From Clavulina sp. PMI_390 (Eukaryota > Basidiomycota > Agaricomycetes > Cantharellales > Hydnaceae), in the NCBI GenBank assembly GCA_015039315.1, contig WIDE01000081.1, forward strand, positions 47,232 to 111,231: a stretch of 64,000 nt of DNA, in the 5' to 3' direction. The position numbers were made by a program, and so were the translations under genes. The notes under the pieces were generated by a model. The model was not told the DNA's origin and did no database searches. It saw only the letters and a list, made by a program, of their open reading frames with translations. Positions 55,919 to 64,000 of the stretch are shown in pieces. The first letter of the stretch is position 1. Every line of letters begins with the position of its first letter.

Positions 55919-58900
55919 ATGAACGCTCTCCAAGACGTCAAGAACAAGACGGTTAGTCTGACCACACTTGGTGGCTCCGCCCAACCACACATACTTATCA
56001 CCTGGGTTCAGCAGCCCCTAGACCAACACCGAACCAACACCTCTTCCCCCCGCCAGTCTGTCCGAATGACCCCCGCTTCGTCCAACTCGAGTCTCAAGTC
56101 ATCATCAACCTCGTCATCAAAGGCTTCCTCGTCGAGTGCTGCGGGATCTTCCACCCTCTCGTCTGGCTCCATACAGTCCTCTGACAAGCTGGACAAGCCT
56201 GCCAACGGTCGCCCTCATTCACATCACCGCCGCAAGTCCTCGGTATCCACTCGTCGCGAGTCCCAGGAGATCATTACGGGCGTCGCCACCGCAGAGGATG
56301 AGGAGACCCTAGGCAGTCGTGATGAGATCCGAAAGCGTGCTCTGCTCGCCCTAGAGGGTGGGCGCAATGTCATGTCGGGCTTTTCGCGAGTCGAAATCCC
56401 CGAGTGGAAGACTCCCAGCGCTGAGAACAAGACGTTTGATTGGGATCCTGGTAAGTGTATCATAGAATTGATTTACTTCTCCTTTCTTCTCCCTGTGCGC
56501 CTTCCGGCACTTTGGGCCCTTTCGGAGATCCTTGACCACCACCGCCCATTTTATGTGGGAAATTACGCTTGTCACTGATGAATCGCCACGTAAATCTCCC
56601 TTACCGCTCCCTTACCGCCTTGTTATGCATTCATCCCGCATCAATTAGCCTCGTTGAACAACCTCAGCTTTGGCACGAACTCACTTGCAGGCAAACGCGA
56701 TAGCTTTGGGCGCAGCCTCGCGCATGCTTCCATCTCCACCAAAATCGAGCTCTCTACCTTGGTCGAGGAGGAAGAAGAGGATGAGGAGAACGCCAACAAG
56801 CAGGTTCCCTCCCCAGAGAGGAAAGGCATGGCCCCGACCACACAGCTCACAGCTCCAACACCTCACCCCAGACCTCGCCCTGCCTCGCTGACTCTGCGTC
56901 ACTTGTCCCTCGTGGGCGATCTGCCCTCCCCAGTGTCCACGCCCAGTCCGCGCAACTCGAGTAGTAGCACGAGTGTTGGCATGCGTCCTCTGACCCTCGC
57001 ACCTTCCCTCTTCACCACCCCTTCACCATCCGTTGCAACAAACCGCTCCTCGCTCTCCAGCATCTCCTCGTCATCGCCGTCGAGCCCTTCTCCTGTCACC
57101 CTGCCGTCGTCAGGGAGTAGTGCCGCCGCCCGTCGTCAATCGCGACTGTCATATCGTAAAAGTTCTGAATCGCAACCACTCACACCATCCTCTGTCGACT
57201 CCCCCTCCCCCCCACGCCCAGTGGTCAGCGTCGCAGGACAGCATCTCAAGACCCCTCAGTCCTCCATCTCTTCGACTCACTTGACGCATTCTTCAAGATT
57301 TTCACAACAATCCATGTCAGGAGCTGCGGAGCGGCCGTTTTCGCCCACAGAGATCTTCGCACAGCAGACCTACAGTATCCAGGCGCATGCTTCGCTGCTC
57401 GACAGGATAGCAACGCTGGAGGACGCCTTGAGCAAAGCTCAGAAGGACTCATCATCGTCATCTGCGACAGCTTCGGCGTCATCTCCCACTTCCCCGTCGT
57501 CCTCGGAAGAGGAGCTCATTGCCCTCGTTGCTGATCTCAAGTCGTCACGGGACACTCTCCACTCCAAGGCAACCTTTGCTGAGGCTAAAGTTGCCGAGCT
57601 TGAGCGCACCGTTGACCTCGTGCGTGGCCGGCTTGAGAACGCCCGCCAGGAAGCTTGGAGTGCGAGCGATCGTGCTGATGTACTTCGACTCGAATGCGAT
57701 GGTCTGCGAGGCGAGATTGGTGAGCTGCGCGGCGAGAAGGCTGGTTGGGAGAAGGATCAGGCCGCCTGGAAGGCCGAACGTGCCTCACTGAAGGCAAGAA
57801 TGGAGGAACTCATTCTTGAGCGGGATGATGCGCGAAAGCAACTCAGCGAGGTGGAAACTAAACTCTCTAACCTCCCTACTCCCTCCAGAACCCCCTCTCC
57901 TCTTGCACCATCATCAACCACTGCCCTGCGCCGTGGAAACATGTCTGCCAGCTCGGTAACTACTACCGCAACGGTTGTCGATGCGAACGAGGATGGCTTC
58001 GACGCAAACTTCCGTATGCCGTTAATGTCAGGTGCACAACCGTTCAAGTTCAAGCACCAGGCTGAGCCATCCCTTGACGCTCTCGAGGAGGAAGATAATG
58101 AGGATGATAGTGGGAACTACGCCCCTGTCGCGAGCAAGTTTGACGCTGACTCTTCGGCGGATGTTTCGGTATCCAGCCTCCAAGCTGGGTTCGCAGCCAA
58201 CTTTGCTGCGTCCTATTCTGACGAGGAAGATAACGATGCCGCAGACGATGACGAGGAGAGCAATGGCCTGAGCTCGTACGAGAACGAGCCTGCTAGCTTT
58301 GCTGACTTTGCGGAGGGTGTGATGAGCGATAACGATGAACTTATGGATGACTTTGACGACGACGATGATGATCTAGATGAGCCGGAGCAAGAGTGCGCCA
58401 ACCAGGACGCCCTCGTTACCCCGGTTGTGCACCAGCATGAACGCCAATCCTCGCAATCCCACTCGAGGAAGGAGTCCCGCGTCGTCAACTGGCGATTCCC
58501 TGCTCCTGTGGCCGGCCTCAAGTCCCGTCCCTTCACGCCTTCCTCTAGTACTGAGGATGAGGACGACGAGATGGATGACTTTGACGATGCTCCTCGCGTT
58601 GCGCTCATTGCTACGGGGACCACGCCGCGCAAGGTGACCAAGAAGAGCGCGACTAGGGTTGAGGTCACCCCTCAGCTTGCTAACGCCTTCATTGCCAACT
58701 TTGCTCTGGATGATGATGAGGGCTTTTCCTGGGGCTCAGACGGCTTCTCAGCCCCTGAAGCACCAAAGCCGTCCGTTCCATCATGCCCCACTGCTCTGCC
58801 TCAGGAGTCATCTCTGAGGAAGCTGCCTAGCATTGCCGCTCCCCCGCCCAAGGCTAGCCAGGCTGCTCCCGCTCGTACAGCCACCCCTCCCGCTGTCGTT

Positions 58901-59758
58901 GTAACAGCTGCTACTCCCCCAGCTGCTACTGCCACCTCAAAGCCAAAGCCCCGTGTTTTGGCGACTGGTCGTCCCAAAGTCACCCCGCCTCCGTTCATCC
59001 CTCCCCCACCTACCTTTGCTGCTGCTCCCGCATCGTCTTCACTCCCGACTCCTCCCTCGTCATCGTCCATTACCCCTGCCAAGCTTCTGCCACCTGGGTC
59101 CCTCTCCTCTTCGGTCTCATCGACATCATCATACAATGAAGATGACACGTTCTCTTACTCATTCTCCGAGTCTTCTGGCGCCCGGCCAAGTACCCCAGAC
59201 TCGAACACCGATGATATCAATGTCGTGTCCTTCCCCACGACGAGTGCTTCGCCATTCAAAATGCAGGTGTCACCTCCCACTCCTGCATCTCCGTTGGCGC
59301 AGAGTGTTGCGAGCTCAATAGGTTCGACGATCGCAAGCTTCCTCCCTTGGGGCGGTCGTAGCGCCACCCCTCCCGCCGCTTCCACTTCCTTTGCTCCAGT
59401 ATCTCGAACGATGACCCCACCTCCCCCTGTCTCCTCTCTCGGCCGCTCCCCTTCCACCTCCTCGTCCTATTCCTCTTACTCCACCGCTTCGTCCACTTCC
59501 TACACTTCCTCTCCTCTCAGCCCTAAAGCTCCTGCTACTGCACCCGCCACCCGTGCAGCACCAAACATGACTGCGGTTCTCGCCGAGGACCTGCAGCGAC
59601 CGGCTCCTCCCAGGGCTCCCCAGAGGACTGGAAGCGCCGGTGGAGCAAGAGGCCAAGTGAGCCCCGAAGTGATGCGCGAGAGGTTAAGGGCAAGGTTGAT
59701 GCAGGAGGGTAGGGCACCGAAACCGCCGATGCAGGTGCCAAGCTCACCTTTCAGGTAA
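55919..59758 (+). CDS. Unrecognised 1,178-aa protein with coiled coil and repeated F-x-A-N-F motifs
   Basis: Exons are 55919-55951, 56057-56450 and 56649-59758. Exon 1 codes only MNALQDVKNKT. Residues 1-420 are Ser-rich and disordered, with one conserved-looking stretch across intron 2 (SGFSRVEIPEWKTP, FDWDPASLNNLSFGT). A coiled coil spans about 429-550. Then come three copies of a motif, GFDANFRMP (~590), GFAANFAAS (~656) and AFIANFALDDDEGF (~822), each beside an acidic Asp/Glu cluster. A long Pro/Ser/Ala-rich tail ends in a basic helix, EVMRERLRARLMQEG. No signal peptide or membrane span. The mix of coiled coil and acidic short linear motifs suggests a scaffold or cytoskeletal/trafficking adaptor, but that is inference; I cannot assign a family. 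Confidence 0.78.
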
Positions 59759-61236
59759 CCTGGTGAAAGGACATTGGTTCTCCTTTGGTCTTTCCTGTTC
59801 TTATCATTTTGTCAACCACTCTCCGTCCTCCATATCCGCACTTCAACACAAATAGACCACTTGTGGTCGTCATTATCTTATCCCTGACCTATTTATCCGC
59901 TTTCCTAGGTCTCTTTCCATCTTATGCTTTCTCAGTTGTGTGCTCTCCGATGATGACGTCTTTTTTCCACTGTATTTTTCCTTTTCTTCGTCTTGCCATT
60001 TGGAATCTTCACTAGCAAGGCGATTGCGTATTACTGCTGGTTGGTATGCGCGTTTGTCCGCTGATAGTGCAGGTCTAAATTGGCAAAACCATAGATACTC
60101 TTTTATCCTCGTCACTTTTTTTTTTGAATATTTTCTTCTTCACGTCGTACTTGCCTGCATGCAATGCAATTCATGACACCCTTTCCCAATTTCTCTACTC
60201 TCGACGCACACACAACACAGATTGTGTCTCTCTCTTTCACTGCGACTTCGGTCCCGATTGACTCGATAAGCTTTTTTTACCAACTGCTTCTTTCTCTCGG
60301 GCTTCCTCATAGGTAGCGCGTCATTACGCTTTTTTATCATTTAACACTCCATTCTTGGACTATGCCCGTATAGGACAATTCAATCTTTTGTCGTCGCTTC
60401 TGATTCGGAGCACAGTATGCATAATCTATCCCTATGCTATTATTATTCCTCTACGCTTCCTGCACCCCCTGGAGCACACGGCAAGCAAGCCTATAATTTG
60501 GGGTGACTGACTCATGACACAGGGGAAGGTAAAAGGAGCTCCACAAGGAAGCAATAGTGACTAGTCAAGCGCACAGGTCAATTATTGCATGGATAATTGC
60601 GCCCCTTTCGTTATAACAACGCCAGGGTTTTACGTCGGAATGGTGCCCAAGGGTTTGCCGAGCAGCACACGCATCATCCTGGGCTGTGCATATACGCCGT
60701 GTTGCGAGTGGCAAGGCCGTTGGCAGAATACTACTTCCGTTGAGTGGTTGTGACACCCACCCTCGATCATTTCATCACGATTGTCACAAAAATTTCGATC
60801 CCATCACGTTCAACAATTTGGGAACTCGAAAGAGGAGGGAAGCCATGAGGCAGAATTTCTTCTTACCTCACTGTGGGAGTGCTTTTTACTTCGGTTCGTG
60901 GTATAAGTTTAGCCTGCTGTGCAGCATAGAAGCTTCGGAACGTGGAGCCACTGGAGCACGCATTCGAGTTGCCAAGAAGTTTGTCAAATGAGAGGCGAAC
61001 GTTAACGAACAACAAACGGACAAACATCTGCACGCAACAAAAGGCTCAGAAGATATTTACTAGTCCTTCTTTCCTCCTCTCTTTCTCCTTTTCCCTCTTT
61101 CCCTTTCGCGACGACGCCTCCCTAGACGCGTGCTCTACGCCCCACCATAGACCACTAGATCGACGCCTGCATCCCACTCCTTGCAGAACCCTGACCACTC
61201 CTGCGCCATCCCACACCTTCTATCCTCTTCCCTGAA
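59759..61236. other. Intergenic, no supported gene
   Basis: 1.48 kb between two plus-strand genes. It is CT-rich directly after the upstream gene and again at 61,060-61,230 (leader of the glucanase). Small open frames between 60,560 and 60,990 have no motif. Confidence 0.5.
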
Positions 61237-63446
<2,210 letters not shown>

Positions 63447-64000
63447 CCAATGAATTTCCTACTTCCCTCTTTTCTTCTTATTTTTGTCGCTTTCCACTGC
63501 ACATAGACTTCATCCCCAGACTTTCGCCTACCTTGTGCCTCTTCGACTGGATCCCTCATTCACCCGCTACTGCGAAGCGCTCATTTCACCTCCAGAAGCT
63601 AGATTCACTCGCTCACCCATCGCATCTTTCTGACACATTTACCCAATCTTGCAGTCTCACTTCCTTTAGTTTCCTCGCTCATTCCTTGGACTTTTCCCTC
63701 GCTTTATCTGAACATCCTCCTGTTGATTTTGTTCCTCGATCGAACGCATGGACTTCTCATGAACAGAATTATCGCAGTTGTCCTCTCCTACTCGGTTTGG
63801 TTCCCCAGCGCTCAACTTGGACGGGGAAACGTTACATGTGACGGTCGGACCTCGGCCACGGTCCCCGCTGCTCCGTCGTGAAAGGTCGGGGCAGAATAGA
63901 ATGTTTCGACTATTTTTTCTCTTCAGCTCTAGCGCTGCCCGAACTATAGCGCTCGGCACTTTATTTTATCCTCCGTGCCTCGTTAAAAAAAGAGTTGAGG
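63447..64000. other. Right-edge intergenic
   Basis: 554 bp after the glucanase stop to the window end. CT-rich with no supported gene. Confidence 0.5.

Overview
This window is nuclear DNA from a filamentous basidiomycete, most likely an Agaricomycete. The evidence is the dense set of short introns (mostly 44-100 nt, GT-AG, often with CTNAC-like branch sites), pyrimidine-rich leaders, long Ser/Pro/Ala-rich disordered segments, and a family of F-box genes. I cannot name the genus from sequence alone. Coding models below were built by hand-splicing. For each complete multi-exon gene the exon lengths sum to a whole number of codons and the joined frames run through conserved motifs without stops.

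Layout, left to right. 1-3.1 kb: the 3' part of a WW-domain gene cut by the window edge, then a small C2H2-like gene on the minus strand. 3.3-6.0 kb: a mitochondrial m-AAA (FtsH/AFG3-type) protease, divergent from the zinc-finger gene. 6.0-15.2 kb: a 9.2 kb stretch with no gene I can defend. 15.2-19.8 kb: an SRPK-type protein kinase with a 1,446-nt first intron and a ~530-residue spacer inside the kinase domain. 22.2-23.9 kb: SPP2, a G-patch spliceosome factor with an Arg/Asp-rich tail, convergent with SRPK. 24.1-31.1 kb: four related intronless F-box/LRR-like genes, one on plus and three in tandem on minus. 31.4-34.8 kb: an unknown small gene, QCR10 of respiratory complex III in four tiny exons, and an unknown gene with a PPxY motif. 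36.2-41.5 kb: a ten-exon PRM10/ThrE-type transporter with a ~1,030-residue disordered N-terminus. 41.9-43.7 kb: ORC6, convergent with it. 44.9-47.0 kb: a secreted GH5 glycoside hydrolase. 47.3-51.8 kb: condensin SMC2 in 14 exons, one bounded by an apparent GC-AG intron. 52.7-59.8 kb: two large unrecognised disordered proteins in divergent orientation. 61.2-63.4 kb: a classic secreted GH5 exo-beta-1,3-glucanase in ten exons.

Functionally this is ordinary core chromosome: mitochondrial quality control and respiration (AFG3, QCR10), splicing (SRPK, SPP2), chromosome biology (ORC6, SMC2) and wall glucan turnover (two GH5 genes), interrupted by one lineage-specific F-box expansion and one gene-poor block. 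I saw no transposon, CRISPR array, rRNA, convincing tRNA or biosynthetic cluster. The most unusual items are the very long pyrimidine-rich SRPK intron, the SMC2 GC-AG intron, micro-exons of 11 and 20 nt around the same motif in the two GH5 genes, the F-box cluster, and the unrecognised 1,178-residue protein with repeated F-x-A-N-F motifs.
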